From the NCBI RefSeq assembly GCF_000002235.5, contig NW_022145605.1, forward strand, positions 34,037,078-34,101,077: DNA of 64,000 nucleotides. Reading direction: 5' to 3'. Under the pieces are notes generated by a model. That model was not told where the DNA came from and did no database searches. It saw nothing but the letters and a program-made list of their open reading frames with translations. Below, piece by piece: positions 11,498 to 22,403 of the stretch. This DNA comes from Strongylocentrotus purpuratus. Its lineage: Eukaryota > Echinodermata > Echinoidea > Camarodonta > Strongylocentrotidae. A program made the translations under genes and the position numbers. Position 1 is the first letter of the stretch; each line of letters opens with the position of its first letter.

Positions 11498-11903
11498 GGC
11501 TTGTTTTCATCAGCTCGAGATTGCCAACTATCCTGCTGTTTGAACTATCCCGATCGCAAATTATCCAGTTAATGTGCGTCTTCATCAGCCCGAAGTTGGG
11601 ATTAGAGGGATATTTGGTCGAGATAATCATCCCTAGATATCTTGGGCTAGTTTGCACAATATCCTGCTATTTGGCAAAATATCCCGCTATTTGTCGGGTA
11701 CGACTTCACCAGCCCGAAGAGTCGCACTATGCGCGAACGCCGAGCAAAATATCTCGAGCTACATGTAATTTCTCGAGCTCGAGTTTAAAGTTTCGTGGTC
11801 TATAGTCTCGAGCTGATGAAAGCGCGATTTATAACTTTGGGATTGTTTCCCAAATCAGAAATAGCGGGCTATTTGGCAATCTCGAGCTGATGATAACTGG
11901 CCT
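11498..11903. mobile_element. 406-bp inverted-repeat element (CATCAGCTCGAGATTGCC ends)
   Basis: CATCAGCTCGAGATTGCC at 11509 is mirrored by GGCAATCTCGAGCTGATG at the right end, and the match extends outward on both sides (ggcttgtttt versus ggccagttat in opposite orientation). The interior repeats 'atcagcccgaag' and 'ctcgag' motifs. The short plus-strand frame through it looks incidental. Likely a non-autonomous DNA transposon; superfamily unknown. The 600 bases before it hold nothing recognisable. Confidence 0.6.
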
Positions 11904-11940
11904 ATTGTGGAGAACGCATATTCATAATGACTTTGCACGG

Positions 11941-12277
11941 CTCATCGCCTCAGCTATTTATTATATGCGAGCCGATCGGGTCCACATATTACGTCGTAAC
12001 AGTAACTGCGGCAAATTTGACCCCTGTTATTTATAGAGGTGCGGAAAATAAGGTTTCAATTCGCTTTTGTGCAATACTTAAAGGGAAAATATTTTGAATT
12101 CCTCTACATTTGTATTCTATGTTCATTCAGCTTTCCATTGATAACAAGTTATAAATTTCAACGGATAGGGTAAGGTATGTTTATCTGCATCATATCTGAA
12201 GGTAGTTCACGGATCATATTTTGTTTTGTTCGAATTTAATGAATTTGTAAAACTTGATATTATGTTCTCTTAATTAA
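11941..12277. repeat. 5' leader block of TRIM unit B
   Basis: Second copy of the leader at 1-340, with few changes. It marks the boundary of the repeated unit, giving roughly 11.9 kb between leader A and leader B. The leader resumes after the element at 12278-12793. Confidence 0.75.
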
Positions 12278-12793
12278 AGGTAATAAAAAGTTTTGGAATG
12301 GGGTCATGAAATTGATTCAAATTAACACATTGGAAGCATATGCGATCATTTAATATCCAGTGATCGTTGTCGCGGTTGAAATCCAGTCTAAAGTGATGAA
12401 TTTGTAAATAATAAACTCGTTATGTTGTATAGCTCCGTCTTAAGGTCAAGATATTAATTAAGCCACAAAACAATTTTTCTTGACTAAAATCGACCGATTG
12501 GCTATTCCCGTTTGGAAATTATATATCACAACTACATATTCTGAGATTTTCATGGTCGCAGCTACCATTGTACCGCCGCGTACGGCGCGCCGTACGCGCA
12601 ATTTGAAGTTTATCAGAATTTATCGGGAGCACCGGTAAATTTTGATATTCAATTTTTCTCAAAAGCAGAAGTGTTTTAGGGGCTAATTTTTTTATTGATT
12701 ATAATACATCCACAGGGGCATCCAAATATATCAAAATTGTAAAGAATCACTATCCAGCCAATTTTCAAAATTTCCCGAAACTTTGTATTACCT
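12278..12793. mobile_element. 516-bp TTAA-flanked MITE with AGGTAAT ends
   Basis: The flanks are TTAA at 12274-12277 and 12794-12797. Ends read AGGTAATAAAAAGTTTTGGA and, reversed from the right, AGGTAATACAAAGTTTCGGG. Unit E has an empty site (ttaaaggtacacagatg near 50863), and unit A also lacks it. At 12577-12598 there is a perfect 22-bp GC palindrome, centred on GGCGCGCC with CGCGTAC outer arms. TTAA targeting points to the piggyBac or Kolobok superfamilies. No transposase is encoded. Confidence 0.75.
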
Positions 12794-13149
12794 TTAAAAG
12801 TCCACAAATGTATACTCAAGACAGATAATTGAAGCACGTTTGATATTATTGGTATGAGATTCCAAAGCAAGTTTATTTCGCTCGACGGAGAAGAACAGTA
12901 TGTCTTCTGATGAGGATCGAGTTGATGAACAAGGCATCATCATTATTATAATGATTTTCTTTTTATCGTTGATATAATTATTATCAGAGTTATTATTATC
13001 ATCATCATCATCATCATCATCATCATCGTCATTATTATTAGTAGTAGAAGTAGTAGTAGTATTATCATCAATTTCCCAAACTACAATGTACATTGACTGA
13101 AGAGCGACAAAGGAAACATTTTTTTATTTTTTTATTTATTTGTCATTAC

Positions 13150-13600
13150 ATTCAGTTGATGAATAACATGAGTTATTATATCCAGTTTAAAGTACTTATA
13201 TTAACCTACCAATGCTTACATTAACTAGCTCCTTTTTACCTTACCGAATTGCTAACTCCATACAAACCAGATAGAAAGCTACGTTCCAGTTCCAAGTCTC
13301 TGCTTTGTGTTCCACAAACCATGAGAAAGTCATATACGGGGAAAGGTCTTTTTCATATCTTACAGCCGTTTTTTGTGGAACAAGTTGCCTGAACAACTGA
13401 AATGTGGATCCTATAAAACCTTTATCAATTCTCTGAAGACAAATTACTTCACAACTTCATAAATAATCAGAATCATGAACCCAGTGCATTTTTTTTTCTT
13501 TTTCTTAAAGTGCATAGTGACATGCAATTTGCCTATGTGTTATGCGCTATATATGTTTAATTATTATTATTTTGTTTATATATTTTTTTGTCAAGATATT
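13150..13600 (+). mobile_element. LINE 3' end remnant (unit B)
   Basis: Paralogous to 1460-1870, including 'cttacagccgttttttgtggaacaagttgcctgaacaact' and the AT-rich tail. It has drifted further: the frame that is open for 76 codons in unit A is interrupted here. It was copied with the TRIM unit rather than inserted independently. Confidence 0.6.
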
Positions 13601-13757
13601 ACGGAATATCATATTTCGTACTTTTTTATTCTGTAGGGAAAAGGCGTAAGAAAAATGATAAACACTCCCTCTTTTATACGATCTGAATAAAAGCTCAATA
13701 GCTAATCGCTGTGTGTTTTCCTTTTCTTTTATCTCGTATTCCTGTAGAATTCGAATC

Positions 13758-15590
13758 ATGGCTGATGCATTAAAGAATGCTATTGCTCAGAGTCTGGAGT
13801 GTCCTGTATGTCTGAATACCTTCACCGATCCAAAGATCCTGTCTTGTTCTCACACCTACTGCAAGACCTGTCTGGACAACCTCTTGGATTGCCATGGTAA
13901 CGACCAGATGCTCCGATGTCCTGTCTGCAGAGCTGAAACCCAGGTCCCAAACCAGGATGTCAGCAAATTACCGGCAAATCTAGCTTTGAAGTCTCTCATA
14001 GAGGACGTAAAGAATCAATACCAATTTTGCACGAATTGTAAATCCAAGGAGGCCCAAGCTGTTGTCTACTGTCAAGATTGTGGCAAGTATTTCTGTAGCA
14101 CTTGCCACAACAAACACTCTCAGTGGCCAGACTTCATCAGTCACGATGTCTTAGCCATGAGTGAGATCGTATCAGGCAAGGTGTCAGTACGTAGGTACCG
14201 TAAATGCAGGAAACACCCCAAAGATGATGAGGAGTGGTTCTGTTCCGACTGCAGGAGATTTGCCTGCTTCAAGTGTGTTGTCATGGAGCATACAAACGAA
14301 GGACATAGGGTCATTGAGGCAGCTGTTTATGAAAGCAACCATGTGAAGAGTATCGAGGACCTCAAATCCAAGGCAGACAAGAAACGCTCTTGCTTTCAGA
14401 AATACATTGATTTCATTGATGAACAGAAGGAGCATGTGAGCAATGTTCAGAAGCAGTGCACAGATGATATCAACAAAGCATATGAAGAATCAGTCCGGCA
14501 GTTGACAAAGAAGAAAGAAGTCCTTATTGGTGAAGTCAAGGGTAGGACTGAAGGAGTAGAGAAAGAACTGGACGAAATTAAGAAATCGGCTCAGGAGCAC
14601 ATCACTCATTTCACCACCATAGCTGACGTGGTAACCAATAGAACAAAGATACCGTTAGATACAGATGCTTTGGCTGCCCACGACACTCTATGTCAAGACT
14701 TACAAGAGGCTTTGAAACAAGAAGATCCTGACTACAAGCAGTCGATTCAATTGAGCAGAAAAGGAAAAAGTGTCAGTTTCAAGAGGAACGTTGGAATGGA
14801 CGAGCTAGCTCTCGGTAAGATTGCAAATGCATTTGCATTTAAGAACATCGCTTTGCCCACTAAGAATAGCATGAATATAATGGTTGGTACACCAGACGGT
14901 AGGATGGCAGTGGGATGTGACACGGGTGGCGTGGAGATCTTCTCTGCTGATGGCCAGCTCCAGCAGACAGTTCTCAAGGGTGTTAAGATTCGTGGAGTAG
15001 GGTTCCTCTCTGATGATCGGTATGTTATACTCGATTGCTCAAACAATATCTCACTGTACAGACTACAGTACACAAAGTTGAATGTCGTGTTTGAGACTCT
15101 GTATAACGATGAAGGTGAATGGGCCATTCTCAATGTAGGCGGTGATGATCAGATCTATGTCAGCTACTGGAAAGCTCAGAAGATCCAGGTATTCTCACCA
15201 GCAGGTGGGAAGGCGATCAGGGAAATACCATGTGATGGGTATGAACCTCAGCAGATTACTAGTTATAATGATTACCTAGTCACCAGATCTTGGGATGCAA
15301 TACGATTGATTGATAAAGAAGGAGTTGTAAAATATGAATTAAGGGAATTAGGTTATTTCCCATACGCCACTGTGTCTCAAGGAAATACAATCCTGATAGC
15401 CAAGGTCAATCACGATGTAGGTTTGGTCAGCATCGATGAGTACACTAACGAGCTGAAGCATGTCCAGAAACTTGTCATTGATTACAAGATTGAGAAGCCT
15501 GAAAGAAACTGGTACTTTATGCAGCAGTACCAATCAGGAGAGATCGCTTTCTGCACTCCTGATAGACTCTATATATTCCACTGGAAATAA
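13758..15590 (+). CDS. TRIM protein B: RING, two B-boxes, coiled coil, NHL-like propeller E3 ligase
   Basis: This 610-residue paralogue of A has all RING and B-box ligands intact. The first 60 residues differ from A at only two positions (E to D at 44 and 49). It has a shorter first B-box linker (KSKEAQ instead of KSEDKPQ), an extra AF dipeptide before the propeller, and a stop changed from TGA to TGG, adding WK before a TAA. The propeller differs heavily from A in short patches (CDTGG for YGSGG, KGVK for KHED, LYRLQY for LYTPEQ). The start is the ATG just after the conserved acceptor. A possible poly(A) signal AATAAA lies at 15685-15690. The role is inferred from the family; the target is unknown. 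Confidence 0.93.
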   Translation: MADALKNAIAQSLECPVCLNTFTDPKILSCSHTYCKTCLDNLLDCHGNDQMLRCPVCRAETQVPNQDVSKLPANLALKSLIEDVKNQYQFCTNCKSKEAQAVVYCQDCGKYFCSTCHNKHSQWPDFISHDVLAMSEIVSGKVSVRRYRKCRKHPKDDEEWFCSDCRRFACFKCVVMEHTNEGHRVIEAAVYESNHVKSIEDLKSKADKKRSCFQKYIDFIDEQKEHVSNVQKQCTDDINKAYEESVRQLTKKKEVLIGEVKGRTEGVEKELDEIKKSAQEHITHFTTIADVVTNRTKIPLDTDALAAHDTLCQDLQEALKQEDPDYKQSIQLSRKGKSVSFKRNVGMDELALGKIANAFAFKNIALPTKNSMNIMVGTPDGRMAVGCDTGGVEIFSADGQLQQTVLKGVKIRGVGFLSDDRYVILDCSNNISLYRLQYTKLNVVFETLYNDEGEWAILNVGGDDQIYVSYWKAQKIQVFSPAGGKAIREIPCDGYEPQQITSYNDYLVTRSWDAIRLIDKEGVVKYELRELGYFPYATVSQGNTILIAKVNHDVGLVSIDEYTNELKHVQKLVIDYKIEKPERNWYFMQQYQSGEIAFCTPDRLYIFHWK

Positions 15591-18110
15591 TGGATGAGTC
15601 AGCCTTACTTGCCCTGTATGATAACACTGATAACCTTAGGCCAGTAGAGGGGGAGGGGGTGTGTGCGACCGGACATATTTTTAGAATAAAACGAGAATAC
15701 TGAAAAATGAAGAATAACATCTTTTTTCGTTAAACAAAACGGGCCCATGCCCGCCCCCTATTTCAAAAGCTTCAAATAGGCCTTGTGTTTCTATATAAAA
15801 TCCAAATGCATCAGTTAAATCTTGGACTAGGTGACATGGAGTTTGGGTGAAATGAAGATCAATGTGAATGATTGAACCTTTCTTAAATAAATATTAACCT
15901 TTCTTTTGATATATTTCTGACTTGTTAATCTTTCGAGATTTTGTCGTTGATAATTAATTTACATGCGAATCTGAATTTTGGTAGGTGTTGTAAATATACA
16001 AATGATGTAGACTTAATTTGATTGTGGACTAAAAGATTATTTTACAGTAGGAGATAATAATCCTAATTATGGAAACTATGTGATCGTATTGCTGTTTAAT
16101 ACAATGAAGTTCGACCTATTGATTGTATGTTGTATGTTGCAGAAGTATTGATAAACCAGTCGTAAAAATAAGGGTTTACTTTTCAATTTGATGAACTGTA
16201 GTATGATACTTTTTGTTTTCCATTTTTACCTTCCGTCTGGCAAAATACATGGAAGAAACAACATTGAAGTTGTCGGAAATATCAGATTTTTTTTTCTTTT
16301 TCAGATATTTCGTTTTGTCTGTGTTTCCATTTAGAGCAAATGGTCTTTATACGTTTTAGAAAAATCTGAAAAGTTGTGATTTTATAGCTACTCTCTGTTC
16401 ACTTTGTACTAAAGATATCATTAAACATCTTCCTTCATTTTCTTTGTCATACTTGTATGTGGCCGAAATATAAAATTGTTACATGTTCCTATAGGGGCTC
16501 ATCAAAATTGTATATAAAACAAATTAAGATATTCTTTGGAAATTTTCCATATAAAACAATGTAGAGGAGATCGCAATTAGAGTTGCGTATCTAAAAGGAG
16601 CTTAAAAGCTTTACAACTACATTAATTTCTTCTTATCTTTTTAGATTTATTTCCCGTTTCTTATGTTTCTTTATCAACGTGATGTCAAGTGTACTTCCCC
16701 TTTTATTATACATCCCTTTTTTGGGGGAAAGAGTGTACATTAGTATACACCTGTTCATTTCAGAATGTTGTTATATCAATAACTTCTTATTTGTCTTTGT
16801 CTCTTTCAAATTATAAGTCATTGCTCACATTTAATCTAACAGAATTAGAATTAGATCATGGCGTTATACTATGTACATGTATTTTATTCTTAACTCTATA
16901 TATCGGGTGAACTGAACTCGCTATACACAAATATAATTATGAAATGCTGACTGTCTTATTTAATCTTTGATTATTACTAGGCAATGCAATCGGTAATTGG
17001 CAGTTGATTTGGTTTTTATTGTCAATAATAAACTCCTTTACCTCCCTTCCGTTATAAAGAGTGGCCCTACATGAACGACCTATATGTTTCAATGTTGTAA
17101 TTCATTATTTCACCCCCATATGAGACCGTGATACTGCAGTCACACCGCCGAACCGACTCCAAAACAACCTCACAGACCTTTCCAAATCGACCATTTCTTT
17201 TCCATTCTCTGTATTAATGCCATTCCTTGTTCGGTCACTGGTCGGTCTGGGCGTCGTTTCACGAGACCGTCATAAGTACAAGTTCACCTACATCTCCTAA
17301 ACGCGTTTTGACTATAATACACGCATTTCAACTGGATTTCGGTGAACTTGTGCTAATGACGGTTTGATGAAACGCTGGCCCGATGTATCGTTTCGGCTGT
17401 GCAAGTAAGAGGAGTCTGTGTCACTGTGAGTATGGGGTAATTACTTCGATTTTCCGTCACGGTTTGCTACTTTATCAACAGCAACTAAAGAAGTCTGTTA
17501 AAGAAAGATATTTCAGAGAGTTTATTAACACGGCTTCAAATCAAGATAATGACTAACCTTGAAGAATTCAAAGTGAATACCAAAACAAACATACAAAAAT
17601 GAATTAAAACATATAACAGTTATTCTTGCAAAATATTAATCTTTACACGAACTTTTTTCTTCTTCATTTCATTGATCTGTAATTTTATGTCATGCAATGT
17701 GATGTGTATTTTTTCTGGTAGGAATGTTGTGTTTTGTCATGTCTTAATAATCTGGTACATGTAATTAAATGTTAATTATATTTTCTCTAGGTCGCCCACT
17801 TATAAAGGTCACTTCCTTTCTGGCTGCTACCTACCAAGCAAGATTGATATTTTGTACAGTACATGTATTATTCAACGTGCACGTATGTATGTTATTCTTT
17901 AATTTCAATGCTGAATTGAATTGGATTGAAACTATACTACATGTAGATCATTTATCTTTTTCTGTTTATAAGACAATATACAGCAATACGGTAGCAAGTC
18001 AAACGTTCGTGTGGTACTGTAAATACTTTTATTTTGCTTACCAAATAAATTTTGATTCACATCGAATTCAGTCTAAATTTTACATCAATTTCATTATTCA
18101 CAAATTTGAT
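15591..18110 (+). repeat. TRIM 3' flank block, unit B (longest uninterrupted copy)
   Basis: About 2.5 kb of AT-rich non-coding DNA parallel to the flanks of C, D and E. It is the best template for seeing where other copies were interrupted. It includes the segment tctctaggtcgcccacttat (about 17785), whose counterparts follow a pyrimidine tract plus AG at 31844 and 54258, so a spliced untranslated exon is possible. The open frame at 17769-18113 is not conserved among copies. Confidence 0.6.
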
Positions 18111-19639
18111 TGACCCTTTTAAGTAACCGACATGGTGAACAGAGATCAGGAACGGACAGGAGAATGGGAAAAGAGAGTGGGAATGCATAGGAGACAAAGT
18201 CACACAGAGAGGGACAGAGAGAGAGAGAGAGAGAGAGGGGTAGAAAGAGAGGGGAAGAGGAAAACATATGAGAGAAAAAGAGAGAATGAGAGAGAATGCA
18301 GATGGACGAAGATATCCGCATACAGCAAGAGAGAGAGATTAATATGACTGTAATAAATTTTGTATGCAAACATTTTCTCTTAACATTATCCTTTTAAGTT
18401 TTTACCATAAACACATACTGGCGCGCATTGGCGGGAGCTGAGGGCTGATTAATCGAGAAGACCTTTCCTTCCGCCTTTCGACACATCATTCCGTATAATA
18501 ATCTTAAAGGGATAGAACCTGACAATGAATGGCGACAAAAAAAGAAGTATCCACCATTTTCATTACCATGGTAAAATGCTCCACAATATTGATGCTAAAC
18601 CTGTCTCCCTATGATGCATGCCAAGATTTTCATGCTGAGTGTATGCTACCAACTGTCTTTGGCTAGCTTGCAGGTAAGTGCCATTGGAAGAAAACAACAT
18701 CAAAAGGGAGATGACACAAAGACAGCACCTTAAGGCCACGATGGAAGAATCGTCATCCGCCCGTCTGACGTCTGAACTGAATCGCAAATGGAATTGACGA
18801 TAATTATTGTTCGCCGACGCTCTTTACTCGATTCGCGTTCGATTAATTTTCACTCCGCAAAATGATGATGTCACAATGTACAGGCATTTTCTAGCTTTTC
18901 TTAGGCAGTATAAATTGTCAAGGTCATGATACCATTCTACCTATATGTGCTGTAGTTAGGAGATCTTTCAGGATTAATAAGTCAAGGTAGTAAATCTACC
19001 AGGGGGGAGGGCGGGGAGCGTATCTTTCTAGAATATCCCCACACATATTCCGATATTCAGTGAGCAGTATCAACTCTTTTCTTCAAGGTAACAGTCTCTG
19101 GTGGTGCATTCTTGAAGCCAGTGCATACATAACATTTTATTCAATAATTACTAAATGCCTCATCACTAGCTAATTTAAAGGAGGGGCAAGCAGAGGGGAG
19201 GGGTAACCCCTCCTGACAGATTGCCGACCAAGAAAAGGAAATGCTGGAACTATTCATAACCTATAGTTAGAAGGTTAGGAAATATTTGTAAGTCAAAAAA
19301 GGGGGGATGCAGTCGCCATAATCATATTTTCAAAGTCATTTTGGGTAATACCCCCCTAGCTCCCTCGATCGGTGACAGCAAACCACACAAGGCACTCAAA
19401 AAGTGAATTCTGGATGAAAAGTATATGGATCACAATGAGCTAAGATGTTTTACCCCTCCTGCACGAGGCCAAGGTCCTGGATACGCCACTGTGTCTCATC
19501 GAAAATCAAGAAGAAAACTCGTGCTGGCAGAGTATGAGATGACTTTCGCCCTAATTGATAGGCCTATACTGGTCGGGGAAGTTCAAGACGTTACAAATAA
19601 AGTCTTGACAGTAAACTGATAGCCTATAACTTCAGTCAA
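18111..19639. repeat. Duplicated block M, copy 1 (outer part)
   Basis: Similar to 45740-47400 and, in part, 63540-64000. It holds a (GA)n tract at about 18200-18300. Short minus-strand frames are shared between copies 1 and 2 only because the DNA is duplicated: the frame-matched stretch CLCVISLLMLFSS occurs in both, but flanking residues and lengths differ. The sequence before the protease fossil is not recognised. Confidence 0.5.
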
Positions 19640-19833
19640 ATGCAGAGTTTAGCTCGCCGGAATACCGGATCGGGTGTGTCCATCATCCCACAGACCGTCT
19701 TCGAGAGACATTCCGTCAAAGAAGCCTTTCAGCCAACTAGAGTAATGTTACCCAACTACGTTCAAGTTGACTTCCCAGTACTTGGTGCTCTGCACACGTC
19801 CGTCAAAGAAGGCACTCGACAAGCCGATGCTAC
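19640..19833 (+). mobile_element. Fossil LTR-retrotransposon protease fragment (left part)
   Basis: The translated pattern resembles a retropepsin-type aspartic protease from a Ty3/Gypsy-like element. The fragment is cut by the LINE at 19834-21220; its other side lies at 21221-21410. No LTRs, capsid, reverse transcriptase or integrase belonging to it were seen. It is a broken, old fossil also present in the duplicate at about 47420-47870, so it predates the duplication. Confidence 0.5.
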
Positions 19834-21220
19834 ATAAATTATGTTACATTTAATAGTTATGATTCTGATCCTCTTTTAATTCAATGCGGTGTTCCTCAAG
19901 GCTCCATCTTAGGTCCACTGTTATTTCTTCTTTATGTAAATGATATTATCAATACATTCCCCCTTCTTTCTTTTATCTTATTTGCCGATGATACAAATAT
20001 CTTTTATTCCCATCAAGACCTTAATTCGTTAAAAAATACTTTGAATTATGAAATAAACAAAGTATCAGATTGGTTTAAATCCAATAAACTTTCACTTCAT
20101 ACAAAAAAGACTCATTTCATGTATTTTAAACATCATTCTCATAATACAGAAACACCTATATATATTAAAATCGATGGTATGCTACTAGAGAAGAAAACTA
20201 ATTCCAAGTTTTGGGGTGTTCTTATAGATGAAACCTTGACTTGGAATGCTCATTTACACCAAGTTACAATGTGCATTTCCAAAAGTATTGGAATAATCTC
20301 CAAGTTAAAGTTTATTCTACCCCATGCAACCTTATTCCTACTATATAATTCGCTAGTTCTCCCGTATATAACATATTGTAATAGTGTATGGGCAAATTGT
20401 GGTTCGACAAAAATTAATTCTATTTTCAAACTGCAAAAGAAAGCCATACGTATTTGTACAGGTTCGAATTTCTTAGCTTACACTGATCCTTTATTCTATA
20501 AACTTAAAACACTAAAAAAAATCGATCTGAACACTACTCAAGTAGCAGTTATTATGTTTAAGTACATTAATAATCTGCTTCCACCATCCTTTGATAACAT
20601 GTTTAGGTTTAATAATTCCGTTCATTCATACTCTACTCGCATATCTGGAAACTTCCATCTTACAAACCCCAAATTATCAATAACACACAAATCTGTTAGA
20701 CATTCTGGCCCGGACATTTGGAATGATTTACCCGACAACATAAAGTCTTGTTCAACCATCTACTCCTTAAAAGCTACACTTAAACGACAAATAATACAAT
20801 CATATGCTCCCCTCTCTTTAAATTAGTATAACAAAACCGTGACTTATTTATTCTTTATCATGCAACTGCTCACTGCACCTGCACTTGCACCGCACCCTCT
20901 TGATCACTCAGTTTTTCGAAGAGAGTTATGTCGCCAATTCTTTTTACGAGGCCGCCATCCATCTCCAGCCTAACCGCTCACGATGGTGGTCTCCTGCGTT
21001 CCAAATTACCTCTCTAATTTATTGAAAATATTTCATATTTCTTATGTTATTGTATGCTTCGTACATGTTTATCGAATGATATAATTGTACATGATTTTTC
21101 ATTTAATTACTTTTGTAAACATTGTATTCATTGTATTTGTTATTGTTCGAAATTTTGTACTTTGACTTTGAATTTGTATATTTTTGAACGCAGAAATAAA
21201 ATCAATCAAACAAACAAACA
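19834..21220 (+). mobile_element. 5'-truncated non-LTR retrotransposon (LINE) with partial reverse transcriptase
   Basis: An open frame runs from the left junction to the stop at 20826. It carries the reverse-transcriptase motifs CGVPQGSILGPLLFLLYVND and FADDTNIF, a thumb region (WGVLIDETLTW), and the C-terminal pattern HSGPDIWNDLP. The N-terminal endonuclease and the first RT blocks are missing, as expected from incomplete reverse transcription. A 3' UTR of about 390 bases ends in a (CAAA)n tail at about 21205-21220. The frame has no internal stop, so insertion is comparatively recent. It resembles CR1/L2-related clades; exact clade unresolved. Copy 2 of the host block at about 47665 is an empty site. 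Confidence 0.88.
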
Positions 21221-21546
21221 CTGTACGCCGTACGTAAAAGATCGGGATGGACCTCATCAACAAACTGGATTTGTCAATCCAGGGCAGCACTGTTCACATC
21301 GAGCGCGTCGAAGCCGACATGCAGCGAGGTCCGTTATCACCGAAGTTTCACAAGCTGTTCGCACCAGGTATGGGGAAAGCGTGAAACTTCAGGATACAAG
21401 CATCGAGATCAAACAAATTAATGTATACATGGAATATATCAGAACACGAAATAGAGTGAGAAAGATAAATGGAGAGGATAAGGAAAAGAAAGGAGGAAAG
21501 AAAAGAGAAGCGAAATTGGAAGTAACCAACCTTTCATTCCTACGAT
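21221..21546 (+). mobile_element. Fossil LTR-retrotransposon protease fragment (right part) and block M end
   Basis: The sequence up to about 21410 continues the protease-like similarity seen before the LINE and corresponds to 47670-47870. It is broken and non-functional. The rest is A/G-rich and corresponds to 47870-47980. Block M then joins TRIM C in mid-gene at 21547. Confidence 0.5.
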
Positions 21547-21615
21547 CAGCCGAGGCAATCAAGCAAGAAAGGAAAAAGTGTCAGTTTTAAGAGGAACGTT
21601 GGAATGGACGAGCTA

Positions 21616-22403
21616 CACAGTTAAAAATTTAGTGAACATGTTGTTTAAAAGTTTAAACAACTGTTGATTAACGGGTGACCTGATCTAAGAGTTGTTTAAA
21701 ATGTTAAGCAACTCGAGTTGTTTAAAGTTTAAACACTTAGTTGATCAACATTTTGAACAACTTGTTTAAAATCACAATTTAAACAACTGGTGTTGTTTAA
21801 AGACGGTTGTTTAAAACGGAGCTGTTGTTCAGTGGGGGTTGTTTACACCAACTGGGTTGTTTAAAGAAAGTTGTTTAAAAAGGAGCTGTTGTTCAGTGGG
21901 GGTTGTTTACACCAACTGGGTTGTTTAAAGAAAGTTGTTTAAAAAGGAGCTGTTGTTAAATAATAATAATAATATTGGATTCTTATATAGCGCACGTATC
22001 GACCTTGCAAGGTCCTCAAGGCGCTCCAACATTACCCGGCTATGCTAGGCTGCCATAGGACATTAGTTCCGCGGCGGGACTCGAACCGTGGACCTTGTGA
22101 TCGACAGTCCGGCGACGTTTCCACTCATCCACGACACGTCTACAGCTTGGTTGGCCATGATTTGAAACAAATCTTTTAGCCAACGCGCACTTTACTGGCA
22201 CGTGACACATGACGTCATATGTAAACAACACTGTCTAAAAGCTCTCGTATAGTAAATAAAGCAGTCATTAAATTTTAAACAGCAAATGTTTAACAAAATT
22301 ACTTTCGTTTCGAGCAACATTGTTTACAATTTGTTCAACTGTTGTTTAAGATAGTGTACAACTGTAAGTGAACATCACTTTTTTAAGCAGCGTTTTTACT
22401 GTG
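21616..22403. mobile_element. TA-flanked DNA transposon inserted in TRIM C
   Basis: The insertion has TA on both sides (21614-21615 and 22404-22405). The intact paralogues show the empty site gacgagctaggtc. Ends are CACAGTTAAAAA and, reversed from the right, CACAGTAAAAACG. The interior contains many TTGTTTAAA-type motifs and a direct repeat of about 65 bases (ggagctgttgttcagtgggg at about 21819 and 21881). TA duplication and CA ends fit a Tc1/mariner-group MITE. There is no transposase. A SINE sits inside it. Confidence 0.85.
21957..22145 (-). mobile_element. tRNA-derived SINE nested in the transposon
   Basis: Read on the minus strand there is an A-box-like TGGATGAGTGG, then about 40 bases on a B box GGTTCGAGTCCC, both in a tRNA-like head. 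A body containing 'agcgccttgaggaccttgca' follows, then 'gcgctatataagaatccaat' and an (ATT)n tail. This head/body/tail order is typical of deuterostome SINEs mobilised by L2/CR1-type LINEs. Possible target duplication taaataa; exact 5' edge uncertain. Confidence 0.8.

Noticed and set aside
14747-15133. 128-codon minus-strand frame inside TRIM B
   Set aside because: Antisense shadow of the propeller coding sequence.
18563-18787. Small protein shared by the two copies of block M
   Set aside because: Similarity to 46364-46558 follows from DNA duplication; ends and start positions are not conserved and no domain is seen.
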